Positions 52,102-61,512 of a stretch of DNA of 64,000 bases are shown here, one piece after another (position 1 is the first letter of the stretch; every line of letters begins with the position of its first letter). Where the stretch lies: the NCBI GenBank assembly GCA_025998755.1, contig AP024674.1, positions 744,001 to 808,000 on the forward strand. The letters are read 5' to 3'. A program made the translations under genes and the position numbers. The notes beneath the pieces were generated by a model. The model was not told the origin of the DNA. It ran no database searches and worked only from the letters and a program-made list of their open reading frames with translations. Origin of the DNA: Armatimonadota bacterium (GTDB lineage: Bacteria > Armatimonadota > UBA5829 > DSUL01).

Positions 52102-54123
52102 GTGAAAAAAGACGAGGTCAAACGGATAGGCGGGACTGAGCAGGATCAGTCCATTGACGCGGCCCGTGCCCTGGCCGAGGAGACCGGCACAGACGAGGAA
52201 GCCAGGGAATACGAAAACGGGTTCACCATCAAGACGGTCATCGGAGCTCTGTTCATCGGGTTCATTATGATGCCGGGGGCCATGTATATGGGCCTGGTGG
52301 CAGGGCAGGGGCTTGGCCCGGCGGCTCAGTGGGTGACCATCGTGCTTTTTGCGGAAGTGGCGCGCCGCTCGTTCGTGCCGCTGAAGCGGGCCGAGATCTA
52401 CACCCTCTACTACGTCGCCGGCGGCCTTTCGGGCATGATGGCCGCGAAAGGGTTGTCAGGCGGGCCGTTCGCGGGGCTTATCTGGAACCAGTATTTCATC
52501 CAGTCGCCTCAGGCGGCTCACGTGGCGCACGAGATCCCTTCCTGGGTGGTGCCGCCGCCCGGATCGCAGGCCCTGCTGGACCGCACTTTCCTTTCGTCGG
52601 CCTGGATCGTTCCTATAGCGCTGCTCCTGCTGGGAGAGATCCTGGGCAGGTTGAACTGGATCGGCGGTGGCTATGTGCTTTTCCGGCTGACCTCTGATGT
52701 GGAGCGTTTGCCCTTCCCGATGGCTCCGGTGGCGGCGGCCGGGGCGACGGCTCTGGCGGAAGCGGGCACCAAGGAGGAGTCCTGGCGCTGGCAGGTTTTC
52801 TCCACCGGGACCGTGATGGGGTTGTTGTTCGGGGCGGTGTATATGTTCATCCCCATTGTCAGCGGGGTGATACTGGCCAAGCCGATCATGCTCCTGCCGA
52901 TTCCGTTCATAGACTTCACGGTGAACACGGAGAAGATTCTGCCCGCGACCCCTATCGGCCTTGTGGCTGACCTGCAGCTGGTCCTGATCGGATTCGTCAT
53001 CCCGTTCCCCATCGTGGCAGGGTCGTTCATCGGGGTCATTGTGTTCCAGATCATCGGGAACCCCATTCTTCACAGGATGGGCTTCCTGCCCACCTGGCGC
53101 GAGGGCATGGGCACCATTACCACCAAGCTCTCGAACGACGTGGACTTCTGGCTGAGCGTCGGCATCGGCACCGGTGTGGCGGTGGGTCTTATCGGACTGG
53201 GGAGCGTCATCCGCTCCGCCATTAAGATGCGCGGGCAGCCTGAGCGCGACCGGCCCATCCAGGGGGTGCCGAAGGGACGCGGCGATTTTCCGCTGTGGAT
53301 CGGCCTGGCAATGTGGCTGGTCGCCACCGTGGGCTACATCTGGATCTCCCACATCCTGGTGCCTGGATTCCCGTTCTGGATCCTGCTGGTATTCGGCTTG
53401 ATCTGGACGCCGCTGATCTCTTATGTCTCGGCAAGAATGATCGGCCTCACCGGGCAGGGAGTGGGATTCCCGTTCTTGCGCGAGGCCGTGTTTATGAAGA
53501 GCGGATACACGGGTGCGGATATCTGGTTCGTGCCCTTCCCGATGCACGACCTAGGCGGGACCGCTCAGCGCTTCCGGGAGTTGGAGCTGGCCAAGACCAA
53601 GTTCACCAGCATTTTCAAGGCGGAGCTGCTGATGCTTCCCACCATCCTGATCGCCAGCTTCGTCTTCTGGCAGTTCTTCTGGCACACCAGCCAGATCCCG
53701 AGCGCGCAGTATCCGTACGCCAACCGGTTCTGGCCGCTTGAAGCGACCATGCAGAGTATCTGGATCACCGCCAACAAAGCCGGCGCGGATAACTTCCTGC
53801 TGAAGGCGCTGAAGCCGGACGTCATCATCGGGGGCGGCATTCTGGCTCTGGTGCTGTATGCGCTGAGCACGGCGCTGAAGATCCCTCTCCTGATGTATTA
53901 CGGGCTGATTGGCGGAATGAACGGGCGCATCCACGAGGCGCTGCCTATGTTCGCCGGCGCCCTGCTGGGGAGATACTATTTCGCGAAGCGCTTCGGCGCC
54001 GGGCGGTGGGCGATGTATGCGCCGGTTCTCCTGGCGGGCTTCTCGTGCGGCGTCGGACTCACGGGGATGAGCGGCATTGCGCTGGCGCTGATCGCCAAGT
54101 CCATCAACTATCTGCCGTTCTGA
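52102..54123 (+). CDS. Large multi-pass membrane protein resembling OPT-type transporters
   Basis: The 673-residue protein has about 14 hydrophobic helices. Gly/Pro-rich segments recall oligopeptide transporters: ALFIGFIMMPGAMYMGLVAG, LPFPMAPVAAAGATALAEAG and IVAGSFIGVIVFQIIGNPIL. The N-terminus is a charged cytoplasmic tail. No nucleotide-binding motif is present. GTG 52102 follows AGAGGTAAG. It lies 73 bases behind the M28-FtsX fusion and six bases before the next gene, so it belongs to the same unit. A transport role is inferred from topology alone. Confidence 0.65.
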   Translation: MKKDEVKRIGGTEQDQSIDAARALAEETGTDEEAREYENGFTIKTVIGALFIGFIMMPGAMYMGLVAGQGLGPAAQWVTIVLFAEVARRSFVPLKRAEIYTLYYVAGGLSGMMAAKGLSGGPFAGLIWNQYFIQSPQAAHVAHEIPSWVVPPPGSQALLDRTFLSSAWIVPIALLLLGEILGRLNWIGGGYVLFRLTSDVERLPFPMAPVAAAGATALAEAGTKEESWRWQVFSTGTVMGLLFGAVYMFIPIVSGVILAKPIMLLPIPFIDFTVNTEKILPATPIGLVADLQLVLIGFVIPFPIVAGSFIGVIVFQIIGNPILHRMGFLPTWREGMGTITTKLSNDVDFWLSVGIGTGVAVGLIGLGSVIRSAIKMRGQPERDRPIQGVPKGRGDFPLWIGLAMWLVATVGYIWISHILVPGFPFWILLVFGLIWTPLISYVSARMIGLTGQGVGFPFLREAVFMKSGYTGADIWFVPFPMHDLGGTAQRFRELELAKTKFTSIFKAELLMLPTILIASFVFWQFFWHTSQIPSAQYPYANRFWPLEATMQSIWITANKAGADNFLLKALKPDVIIGGGILALVLYALSTALKIPLLMYYGLIGGMNGRIHEALPMFAGALLGRYYFAKRFGAGRWAMYAPVLLAGFSCGVGLTGMSGIALALIAKSINYLPF

Positions 54124-54129
54124 TATCGC

Positions 54130-55101
54130 GTGAAGGCTGTCCTGTTGAGGGCTTCTGAACGAGACCGGCAACGTCCGGAGAGCAGCGCCCGGAGCACGGA
54201 GCTCGCCTGCTGGAACGGGGTGGGCGCGCGGGTGCCGCAGGGGTGGGGGATTGTTGCCGTCTCCGGGGACCCTCGAGAAGGCTACCTTCGGGTGGATGGC
54301 CCGGACGGTGAGGCGGCGGAGGTCCGCTGGAAAAAGGCACGGCGCCGCCCGGACCTGGAGAAGGTGGCGGAGGAGTATCTCCGTCAGGTTCAGAAGCACG
54401 GCCGCCGGCGCAAGATCGAGTATCAGACGGGACTGGAAAAGGGTTCGCGTGAGCGGGATGAGCGGCCCTCCGACCTGCGGTTCCGGTGGCAGGCGGAGCG
54501 CCGCGGGTGGGGCCGGCTGTTCTACTGCAGGGACTGCAGAAGAACAGTTATCGCTCAGGTGTCTTGCCCGGAGTATATGGACATCGAGCGGCAGGCGGAG
54601 GCTGTTCTCGACACCGTGGCGGATCACGGGCCGGATCCGGAGATGGTGCGGTGGGGAGTCTACGGGCTGGAGTTCGCGGTTCCGTCGGGATTCCGGCTGG
54701 TGCGCAGCCGTCTGATGTCGGGATTTATGAGCCTGAACTTCCGGGGACGTCACGGAAGAGTGATCATCGAGCGTTGGGGGCTGGCGGATACGCTTCTGGA
54801 ACCGGACGGGATGCTTACCTGGCACGGCCGGGAGTATCTGAGCGAGCTCAAAATGTTCGTGGGCGAGACCTCCGCCCTGGAATGGGGAGAGCACGAGGCC
54901 CTGGAGACGCGCGGCTTTGAGGGCGGACTGAGGCGCGTCAGAAGCGCTATCCGTGCCTTCGGGCTTCCCTCGCGGATGGAGAAATTCGCGAGCGTAGCCT
55001 GGCACTGCCCCGCCTCCAACCGCATCGTGGGGGTCCGGGGGTTCGGGCCGGCTCCGGCGGAATGGGTGCGGCGCGTGGCTGCGACGGTGAGGTGCCACTG
55101 A
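54130..55101 (+). CDS. Unknown protein with a duplicated domain
   Basis: The 323-residue protein is not recognised. Two similar halves can be seen. The first runs from VPQGWGIVAVSGDPREGYLR to EVRWKKARRRPD, and the second from VPSGFRLVRSRLMSGFMSLN to IERWGLADTLLEPDG. Each is followed by a Lys/Arg-rich helix. Between them lies a possible metal-binding pair in LFYCRDCRRT and one more Cys in VSCPEYMD. No signal peptide or membrane helix is present, so it is probably cytoplasmic. GTG 54130 begins six bases after the membrane protein gene and its stop is two bases before the PqqD-like gene, which shows tight co-expression. Confidence 0.6.
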   Translation: MKAVLLRASERDRQRPESSARSTELACWNGVGARVPQGWGIVAVSGDPREGYLRVDGPDGEAAEVRWKKARRRPDLEKVAEEYLRQVQKHGRRRKIEYQTGLEKGSRERDERPSDLRFRWQAERRGWGRLFYCRDCRRTVIAQVSCPEYMDIERQAEAVLDTVADHGPDPEMVRWGVYGLEFAVPSGFRLVRSRLMSGFMSLNFRGRHGRVIIERWGLADTLLEPDGMLTWHGREYLSELKMFVGETSALEWGEHEALETRGFEGGLRRVRSAIRAFGLPSRMEKFASVAWHCPASNRIVGVRGFGPAPAEWVRRVAATVRCH

Positions 55102-55103
55102 CC

Positions 55104-55550
55104 GTGAGGCGCTCGAAGGGCGGTGATCTGTGGGGATTTCTGCCTTTCCGGCGGGGGCGCAAGAAGCCTACGCGGGAGGAGGCGCTCAAAGCCATTCCGG
55201 TGCGGAACGACCTTCTGCGCTGGTACAAAGAGGATGGGGAGGTCAATCTTTTCATTCCGCGCAAACGGGGAGGGTTTGCGGAACTGGTGGCCCGCGTTTT
55301 CCGGCTGCCGGATGAGAAGCGGCTTCAGTTGGACAGAGTGGGCTCAGGTGTGTGGGAGCTTTGCGACGGTTATCACGATGTGCAGAGCATTCTGGATTAT
55401 GTCCAGAAGCGTCATAAGCTGACGCGGCGGGAAGCCGAGGTTTCTGTCAGCACCTATTTGAAAATCCTAGCGGAGAGGCGCCTGATCGGTCTGAAGGCGC
55501 CGGAATCGGCATCCAGGAAGGCCAAATGCAGGAGCAACAACACAGGATAG
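55104..55550 (+). CDS. PqqD-like small protein
   Basis: The 148-residue protein contains a PqqD-type winged-helix segment. LDRVGSGVWELCDGYHDVQS leads into ILDYVQKRHKLTRREAEVSV and a final helix LKILAERRLIGL. PqqD proteins present peptide substrates to radical SAM or transport proteins. Here the N-terminus has an extra basic stretch (RRGRKKPTREEALKAIPVRN). GTG 55104 is used; GTG 55092 is also possible. It overlaps the permease gene by 25 bases. Its partner is probably the ABC permease rather than a peptide-modifying enzyme, since none is encoded in this cluster. Confidence 0.75.
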   Translation: MRRSKGGDLWGFLPFRRGRKKPTREEALKAIPVRNDLLRWYKEDGEVNLFIPRKRGGFAELVARVFRLPDEKRLQLDRVGSGVWELCDGYHDVQSILDYVQKRHKLTRREAEVSVSTYLKILAERRLIGLKAPESASRKAKCRSNNTG

Positions 55551-56137
55551 AGCGGCAGGTTCACCTTCCACTCAGCAAAGCGTTCGAGATCGCATTGCGC
55601 AACATCCGGATCCGCTTCGGGCGCAGCATGATCACCGCGTCCGGGATCCTTCTGGGAATCGCGTTTCTGGCGACGGTCATCACGCAGATCGCCGCGCAGA
55701 ACGCGCTGAACATCGAGGTCACCGAGGAGCTCCGGATGCGCAACATCTGGCTGGTGACCCTGGCTCTTCTAATGAGCACCATCGGGATCACCAACTCCAT
55801 GCTTATGTCCGTCACGGAGCGCTTCAAGGAGATCGGCACAATGAAGTGCCTGGGCGCTCTGGACCGGTTCGTGGTGACCATGTTCATCCTCGAAGGGATG
55901 TTGATGGGAGTGATCGCCTCGGTGCTCGGCGCGGTGGTGGGCGCAGGGGTGCAGCTGCTCGCCATCGGTTTCGGCCAGGGATGGTCGGTCATTGGGAAAC
56001 TGGACTGGGGGGTGCTGACCGGGAGGCTGGGACTGTGCATCCTGTTGGGTGGCGGCCTGACCTTCCTGGCGACAATCGCTCCGGCTTACCGCGCGGCGAA
56101 GATGCCGCCGGCCGCGGCTCTGCGGGTGGAGATCTGA
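55526..56137 (+). CDS. Minimal FtsX/MacB-type ABC permease
   Basis: The 203-residue membrane protein has the FtsX core in small form: ALRNIRIRFGRSMITASGIL near the N-terminus, then helices with STIGITNSMLMSVTERFKEI, GTMKCLGALDRFV and a C-terminal APAYRAAKMPPAAALRVEI. The large periplasmic domain normally found between helices 1 and 2 is reduced to about 25 residues. It may therefore pair with the M28-FtsX fusion encoded upstream, which carries the bulky external domain. It is followed by its ATPase gene after 66 bases. Confidence 0.82.
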   Translation: MQEQQHRIERQVHLPLSKAFEIALRNIRIRFGRSMITASGILLGIAFLATVITQIAAQNALNIEVTEELRMRNIWLVTLALLMSTIGITNSMLMSVTERFKEIGTMKCLGALDRFVVTMFILEGMLMGVIASVLGAVVGAGVQLLAIGFGQGWSVIGKLDWGVLTGRLGLCILLGGGLTFLATIAPAYRAAKMPPAAALRVEI

Positions 56138-56203
56138 GTCCTCACGCCCGGCAATCGGCCGGCGGGAGGCGCTTTTCGGCGTTTTGGAGTATCAAGTAAA
56201 CAG

Positions 56204-56944
56204 ATGGCATCGAACGAGTACGTAGTTCGCACCAAAGACCTGTCGAAAGAGTTTATGCTTGGCGGAGTCCCGCTGCGGGCGCTGGATAACGTGCAGCTGG
56301 ACATCCGAAGGGGAGAATACGTCTCCATTATGGGGCCTTCGGGCTCTGGCAAGTCCACCCTTTTCAATATGATCGGGGGCCTGGACAAGCCGACTCACGG
56401 GACGGTGTTCATCAACGACGTGGACATGGCCCAGCTGGATGCGCAGGAGCTTGCGTATCTGCGGTGCCGCACGATCGGTTACATATTCCAGACCTTCAAC
56501 CTGATTCCCGTCATGACTGCGCTTGAGAATGTGACGCTCCCTACGGTGTTTGCGGGCGTCCCGACCGATGAGGGCATCGAGCGCGGCATCGAACTTCTGA
56601 ATATCGTGGGACTGGGCGAGCGTTTGCATCACAAACCGAGCGAGCTCTCAGGAGGGCAGCAGCAGCGCGTCGCAATCGCCAGGTCACTGGCCAACAACCC
56701 GGCCATCATCCTGGCGGACGAGCCCACGGGGAACCTGGACCTCAAGACCGGAAAAGAGATCATCACGCTTCTTAAGAAACTGAATCAGGAGCAGGGGGTG
56801 ACCATCATCTCGGCCACCCACGACCTGAAGATGCTGGACGTCTCGGACCGCGTGGTATGGATCCGGGACGGGCGCATCGAACGCATCGAGGAGCGCGCGG
56901 ATCTGGACATCAAGGTTGGAGAGATGGAAGGGGTCGAGTCCTGA
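56204..56944 (+). CDS. LolD/MacB-type ABC transporter ATP-binding protein
   Basis: The 246-residue ATPase has Walker [11 protein letters not shown]-loop [18 protein letters not shown], signature [20 protein letters not shown], Walker [13 protein letters not shown] and the H-loop ISATHD. These features, including TGNLD, place it in the LolD/MacB/FtsE group that drives FtsX-type permeases without moving substrate across the inner membrane. It should energise the small permease upstream and probably the fusion permease encoded at 47418-52028. Confidence 0.93.
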   Translation: MASNEYVVRTKDLSKEFMLGGVPLRALDNVQLDIRRGEYVSIMGPSGSGKSTLFNMIGGLDKPTHGTVFINDVDMAQLDAQELAYLRCRTIGYIFQTFNLIPVMTALENVTLPTVFAGVPTDEGIERGIELLNIVGLGERLHHKPSELSGGQQQRVAIARSLANNPAIILADEPTGNLDLKTGKEIITLLKKLNQEQGVTIISATHDLKMLDVSDRVVWIRDGRIERIEERADLDIKVGEMEGVES

Positions 56945-57001
56945 CCGTCGTGGATGATTCTCCGTCCCGTTGCGATTGAACGGGACTGGAGTCTTATCCA
57001 T

Positions 57002-58849
57002 ATGTTCGTCACAACCGAGTTCGACCGCATACTGGGCCGCGTAGCCAAGCCCGGGCGATACGTGGGCGGCGAGACCAATGCCGTCACGAAAGACCCGGGT
57101 TCTGTCGCGGTTCGAGCCGCGCTGGCGTTCCCCGACGTGTACGAAGTGGGAATGTCCAGCCTCGGCTTCCAGATCCTTTACGATTGCATCAACCGCCGCG
57201 ACGATACCTATTGTGAAAGGGTTTTTGCCCCCTGGCCGGATATGGAGCAGGCTCTCCGAGAGTCGGGAATGCCGCTCTATACCCTTGAGACGTTCACTCC
57301 GCTCCGCGAGATGGATCTCGTGGGGTTCTCCCTGGGGAGCGAGACCACCTATACAAACGTCCTGACGTGTCTGGATCTGGGCGGGATCCCTCTGCTGGCC
57401 AGCGAGCGCAAGGACGAGCATCCGTTGGTGGTGGCAGGGGGCCACTGCACATTCAATCCGGAGCCGATGGCGCCATTCGTGGATGCGTTTGTCATCGGTG
57501 AGGGCGAGGAGGTGGTGCACGAGATTTTGGATGTGGTAGCGGAGTCCCGCCGCTCGCTTGGCCGCCGCGACCTGCTCCTGAGGCTGGCCGGGATCGAGGG
57601 GGTGTATGTCCCGGCATTCTACGAGTGGAAGTGGAACGAGGACGGCACCCTGGCCGGCTGGACCGTGTCTGATGGCGCGCCGCGGCAGGTGCGCAAAAGG
57701 GTGGTGCGCGACTTCGGTTCCATGGACTATCCGCGCTCACCAGTGATTCCCAATGTGGAAGCGGTTCACGACCGCGTGGCCGTGGAGGTAATGCGCGGAT
57801 GCACGCAGGGATGCCGGTTCTGCCAGGCGGGCATCATAACGCGCCCTGTGCGGGAGCGGTCGGTGGAGCAGGTGAGGGAGAGGACGGAACAACTCCTCGG
57901 GGCGACTGGATACGACGAAGTTTCGCTCGTGTCGCTTTCTACCGCAGACTACACCGGCGTTGAATGCACCGTGCGGCAGTTGACGGAGCAGTTCGGACCC
58001 GGTGGCGTTGGTGTGTCCTTGCCTTCGCTCAGGGTGGATGCCTTCTCCGTGGAGCTTTCCGCTCAGATCCAGAAGGTGCGCAAGACCGGGTTGACGTTCG
58101 CTCCGGAGGCCGGCACGGAACGGATGCGTCGGGTGATCAACAAGAACATCTCGGAGGAGGAGATCTTCGCTGCCACGGAAGCGGCCTGGCGTCACGGGTG
58201 GAGGCGCATAAAGCTCTACTTTATGATCGGCCTGCCTGGCGAGACCGATGATGATATCCGTGGGATCGGACGGCTGGTGGCGGAGATCCAGCGCCGGGCC
58301 AGGAAAGGATCAGGAGTCAGGCTGGAAGTCTCTGTGGGCGCATCGTCATTCGTTCCGAAGCCACACACTCCCTTCCAGTGGCGGGCGCAGGCCACGCCCG
58401 AGGAGCTGAAGCACAAGGTCGAGGTGCTGAAGGACTCACTCCGTTTGCCGGGCGTGAAGCTCTCCTGGGATGAGCCGGGCGAGTCACAGCTGGAAGGCGT
58501 CCTGGCACGCGGAGACCGCAGAGTAGGGGCGGCCATCCTGGAAGCATGGAAAAACGGAGCCCGGTTCGATTCCTGGCACGAATGCTTGAACCTGGATGCC
58601 TGGGAGAAGGCCTTTCAGCATACGGGGGTGTCTCCTGCTTTCTATGCGAACCGGGCCCGCCCTTACAGCGAGGTTCTTCCCTGGGACACCATAGATAGCG
58701 GAGTGACAAAGAAATATCTGATGCTGGAGGACCAGCGTGCGGTTATCGAGGCGTCCACCCCCGATTGCCGGGAAGGCAGATGCCACGGGTGCGGCATCTT
58801 CCGCCTGATGCCTGAGCACGCGGTCCACGGGACCTGCTACCACGACTGA
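57002..58849 (+). CDS. TIGR03960-family B12-binding-domain radical SAM protein
   Basis: The 615-residue protein begins with FDRILGRVAKPGRYVGGETN, the family's invariant N-terminus. A Rossmann-like cobalamin-type domain follows (FPDVYEVGMSSLGFQILYDC). The radical SAM motif is MRGCTQGCRFCQAG, followed by GLTFAPEAGTERMRRVINKN. The end has the Cys-rich DCREGRCHGCGIF. The family lies beside DUF2344 and rng in many bacteria, and its reaction is not known. ATG 57002 is preferred to ATG 56954 because homology starts there. The stop lies inside the DUF2344 frame. Confidence 0.9.
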   Translation: MFVTTEFDRILGRVAKPGRYVGGETNAVTKDPGSVAVRAALAFPDVYEVGMSSLGFQILYDCINRRDDTYCERVFAPWPDMEQALRESGMPLYTLETFTPLREMDLVGFSLGSETTYTNVLTCLDLGGIPLLASERKDEHPLVVAGGHCTFNPEPMAPFVDAFVIGEGEEVVHEILDVVAESRRSLGRRDLLLRLAGIEGVYVPAFYEWKWNEDGTLAGWTVSDGAPRQVRKRVVRDFGSMDYPRSPVIPNVEAVHDRVAVEVMRGCTQGCRFCQAGIITRPVRERSVEQVRERTEQLLGATGYDEVSLVSLSTADYTGVECTVRQLTEQFGPGGVGVSLPSLRVDAFSVELSAQIQKVRKTGLTFAPEAGTERMRRVINKNISEEEIFAATEAAWRHGWRRIKLYFMIGLPGETDDDIRGIGRLVAEIQRRARKGSGVRLEVSVGASSFVPKPHTPFQWRAQATPEELKHKVEVLKDSLRLPGVKLSWDEPGESQLEGVLARGDRRVGAAILEAWKNGARFDSWHECLNLDAWEKAFQHTGVSPAFYANRARPYSEVLPWDTIDSGVTKKYLMLEDQRAVIEASTPDCREGRCHGCGIFRLMPEHAVHGTCYHD

Positions 58850-59600
58850 GCAAACGGTCAACCGGGTAGCGTTCGCGTTCGAGAAGACCGGCCGTGCCCG
58901 ATTTCTGGGGCATCGCGATGTGATGCGCCATTTTCAGAGGGCGGCCCGCCGGGGAGGAGTGCCTGTCGCATACTCGCAAGGATTCAATCCTCATCCGCGG
59001 ATGACGTTCGCTTCGCCGTTGCCGCTCGGGGCTTCCGGCTTTCGTGAACTCGGGGCGTTCGATCTGTCAGCTCCGATGGATCCGGGAGAATTGCCGGAAC
59101 GCCTGAACCCGCATTTCCCGGACGGGTTGAGGGTTCTGGAAAGCTGGGAGGTCCCGGCTGGCAGGGGAACCTTCGGAAGCAGGATTGAAAGCCACTGGCG
59201 AGTCCGGGTGCAGCCTGTGGAACGCGCGGTTCTCGATGCGGAAAAGCTGCGGCAGGCTGTCGAAGAGTTGTTGCGCTCGGATATGCTGGAGGTCTCGCGC
59301 AGGGAAGGCGAGACGCGCAATGTCCGGGAACTGTTGCTGGATGCTGCGCTTGTGCAGGCGCAGGATGAGGGCGGCCGCGAGGCCGTGTTGGAAATGGTTC
59401 TTCTTCAAATGCGAGATTTGAGCGCCAAGCCGCAGGATGTGGTGGCGGCGCTCCAAAAGTGGGCCGGGCCGCTGGAGATCGTTTCGTTGGAGCGGTTGGC
59501 CATTGTGACCGAGAATTGCAACCTGCGCGAGGTTCCCCGCCCGCGTCAGGGTCTGGAAAGGATGGCCGGTGGCTGTCCGGAATCGGGGGAAAGGAGGTGA
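58848..59600 (+). CDS. DUF2344 / TIGR03936 radical-SAM-associated protein, start unresolved
   Basis: The conserved DUF2344 N-terminus reads NRVAFAFEKTGRARFLGHRD and continues with FQRAARRGGVPVAYSQGFNP and HPRMTFASPLPLG. The frame is open from 58809, but no ATG, GTG or TTG occurs before GTG 58920. That start would remove the first conserved strand and the GHRD motif. Either a non-standard start (CTG 58812) is used or the product is made by a +1 shift out of the upstream gene near its stop at 58847-58849. In many genomes these two proteins are fused. Total length from the overlap is about 250 residues. Confidence 0.8.
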   Translation, partial: EQTVNRVAFAFEKTGRARFLGHRDVMRHFQRAARRGGVPVAYSQGFNPHPRMTFASPLPLGASGFRELGAFDLSAPMDPGELPERLNPHFPDGLRVLESWEVPAGRGTFGSRIESHWRVRVQPVERAVLDAEKLRQAVEELLRSDMLEVSRREGETRNVRELLLDAALVQAQDEGGREAVLEMVLLQMRDLSAKPQDVVAALQKWAGPLEIVSLERLAIVTENCNLREVPRPRQGLERMAGGCPESGERR

Positions 59601-59606
59601 GAACAG

Positions 59607-61334
59607 GTGTCTAAAGAGATCATCGTCAACTGTGACACACGCGAAACAAGGGTGGCGCTGCTGGAGAACGGGAAGCTCGTGGAGCTTCATATCGAGCGGG
59701 AAGAGCGCGTGGTCGGCAGCATCTTCAAATGCAAAGTCTGCAATGTGCTGCCCGGGATGGACGCCGCTTTCGTGGACATTGGCCTGGAGCGGAACGCCTT
59801 CCTGTATGTAGCCGATGTTATCCCGGAAGCCATAGATGAGGACGAGGAGGGGAGGCGAATAGACCGTCGGAACCTGGGCATCAAGGATGTCCTGAAGGTG
59901 GGCCAGGAATTGCTGGTCCAGGTGGTCAAAGGCCCCCGCGGGACGAAAGGCGCCCGCGTTTCCACCCGCATCTCGCTCCCGGGGCGGTATCTGGTGCTGA
60001 TGCCCGAAAGTGAGAACCTCGGCGTCTCCCGGCGGATAGATGACTCTCGCGAACGGGACCGGCTGAAGAGGATCATCAACGCGTGCCGCCCGCCCAACTG
60101 CGGCGTAATCGTGCGCACGGAGGCCGAAGGCAAATCGGAGCAGGATCTACGCAACGATATGGAGATGCTCACCCGGATGTGGGAGCAGATTCAGGAGGAG
60201 TCGGCGCGTACAAAGGCTCCCGGCCTGGTCCACAAGGATCTCAGCTTGATCTATAAGACGTTGCGCGACGTGTTCGGAAGCGATGTCACGCGCGTCCTCA
60301 TAGACAGCAAAGAGGAACATGCCAAGGCGCTGGAGCTGGTGGAGATGATGTCTCCGAAGCTCAAGTCGCGGGTGCAGCTGTACGATAGCCCGGAGCCGAT
60401 CTTCGACCATTTCGGGATCGAAACCGAGATTGACCGCCTGCTGAGGCGTAAGGTCTGGTTGAAGTCCGGAGGGCATCTCACCATTGACGAGACTGAGGCG
60501 CTGGTAACCATTGACGTCAACACGGGTAAGTTCATCGGCACCACCAGCCTGAACGAGACGATCCTGCGGACGAATCTGGACGCGGCGGCGGAGATCGCGC
60601 GGCAGCTCCGGTTGCGGGATATCGGCGGCATCATCGTCATAGACTTCATTGACATGACCAGCGCTAAGGACCGGGCGCAGGTGGTCAATGCGCTGGAGAA
60701 GGCGATGCGCAGCGACCGGACACGGACCAAGATCTCCCACATCAGTCCGCTCGGGATCGTGGAGATGACCCGTAAGCGCACCGGCGCTACCATCTCGGAG
60801 ACGGTGGGAGAGGCGTGTCCCTATTGCCAGGGGCGCGGGCGCGTGGCTTCTGCTGTTTCCATCAGCATCGAGGCGGAGCGCGCTCTCAAGAAGGTGGCAA
60901 GCGAGTCTTCCGCCCGGGCGCTTCTGATCCACGTGAACCCCGTCGTGGCGTTCCATCTGATCGGCCAGCGGGGCGAGGTCATCGAAGAAATCGAGCGCCG
61001 GATTGACCGCAAGATCTATGTCCGCGCGCGCGAGGACATGCACGCGGAGAAGTTCGAGATCACTCCGGGCGATGAGAAAGAGCTGGAGAAGACTCTTTTA
61101 CCATACAACCGGGATGAAATCGTCGAATGCCGTGTGGTAAGGGATCCGTACAGCACTTTGCCCCATGCCACAGCCTGGCTGGACGGATATCTGCTGGATC
61201 TGGCCAACGGCGGGCGGTATGTGGGACAGGTGGTCAGAGCCCGTCTCACGGAGATCCGGCGGAGTTGGGCTTCAGCTGAGGTGGTTGTTGGGCGTGAAGC
61301 CGAGCGGCCGGCGCTTGCGCGCTCGCGCAGTTGA
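59607..61334 (+). CDS. rng: Ribonuclease E/G family endoribonuclease
   Basis: This enzyme processes 16S rRNA precursors and degrades mRNA. The 575-residue protein contains the S1 domain ([20 protein letters not shown], then [14 protein letters not shown]). The catalytic metal Asp residues are in [10 protein letters not shown] and [10 protein letters not shown], and the zinc-link motif is CPYCQGRG. The disordered scaffold tail of RNase E is absent, so RNase G is the closer match. GTG 59607 has a near-perfect AGGAGGTGA eight bases upstream. Confidence 0.94.
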   Translation: MSKEIIVNCDTRETRVALLENGKLVELHIEREERVVGSIFKCKVCNVLPGMDAAFVDIGLERNAFLYVADVIPEAIDEDEEGRRIDRRNLGIKDVLKVGQELLVQVVKGPRGTKGARVSTRISLPGRYLVLMPESENLGVSRRIDDSRERDRLKRIINACRPPNCGVIVRTEAEGKSEQDLRNDMEMLTRMWEQIQEESARTKAPGLVHKDLSLIYKTLRDVFGSDVTRVLIDSKEEHAKALELVEMMSPKLKSRVQLYDSPEPIFDHFGIETEIDRLLRRKVWLKSGGHLTIDETEALVTIDVNTGKFIGTTSLNETILRTNLDAAAEIARQLRLRDIGGIIVIDFIDMTSAKDRAQVVNALEKAMRSDRTRTKISHISPLGIVEMTRKRTGATISETVGEACPYCQGRGRVASAVSISIEAERALKKVASESSARALLIHVNPVVAFHLIGQRGEVIEEIERRIDRKIYVRAREDMHAEKFEITPGDEKELEKTLLPYNRDEIVECRVVRDPYSTLPHATAWLDGYLLDLANGGRYVGQVVRARLTEIRRSWASAEVVVGREAERPALARSRS

Positions 61335-61359
61335 CAAAAAGCGGTACCGGTGATAGTGT
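61331..61359 (+). promoter_or_regulatory. Promoter of the rplU-rpmA-obg unit
   Basis: A perfect TTGACA (61331-61336, overlapping the rng stop), 17 bases, and TAGTGT at 61354-61359 with an upstream TG (extended -10) form a good sigma-70-type promoter. It leaves a leader of about 145 bases before rplU. Confidence 0.65.
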
Positions 61360-61368
61360 AATGTGTTG

Positions 61369-61399
61369 GAGCGGGCGAGCTTCGGAAGTTCGCCCGCTC
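61369..61399 (+). promoter_or_regulatory. Leader hairpin upstream of rplU
   Basis: GAGCGGGCGA at 61369-61378 pairs with TCGCCCGCTC at 61390-61399, and the CTTC/GAAG inner part extends the stem. It starts just after the predicted transcription start and lacks a T-run, so it may be a ribosomal-protein leader or a transcript stabiliser rather than a terminator. Confidence 0.55.
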
Positions 61400-61512
61400 A
61401 CCTTTGCGACAGCAGACATCCGGCGCAGACGCCGATAATCTGCTCCGGGGCTGCCGGGCATCTGATAGGGATCCGGCGGCATCAAGACTGTTTGAGGCGG
61501 CAGGTTTTGGAA

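Noticed and set aside
53551-55098. Long antisense frame opposite the OPT-like and duplicated-domain genes
   Set aside because: It crosses two real plus-strand genes and shows no family signature or ribosome-binding site.
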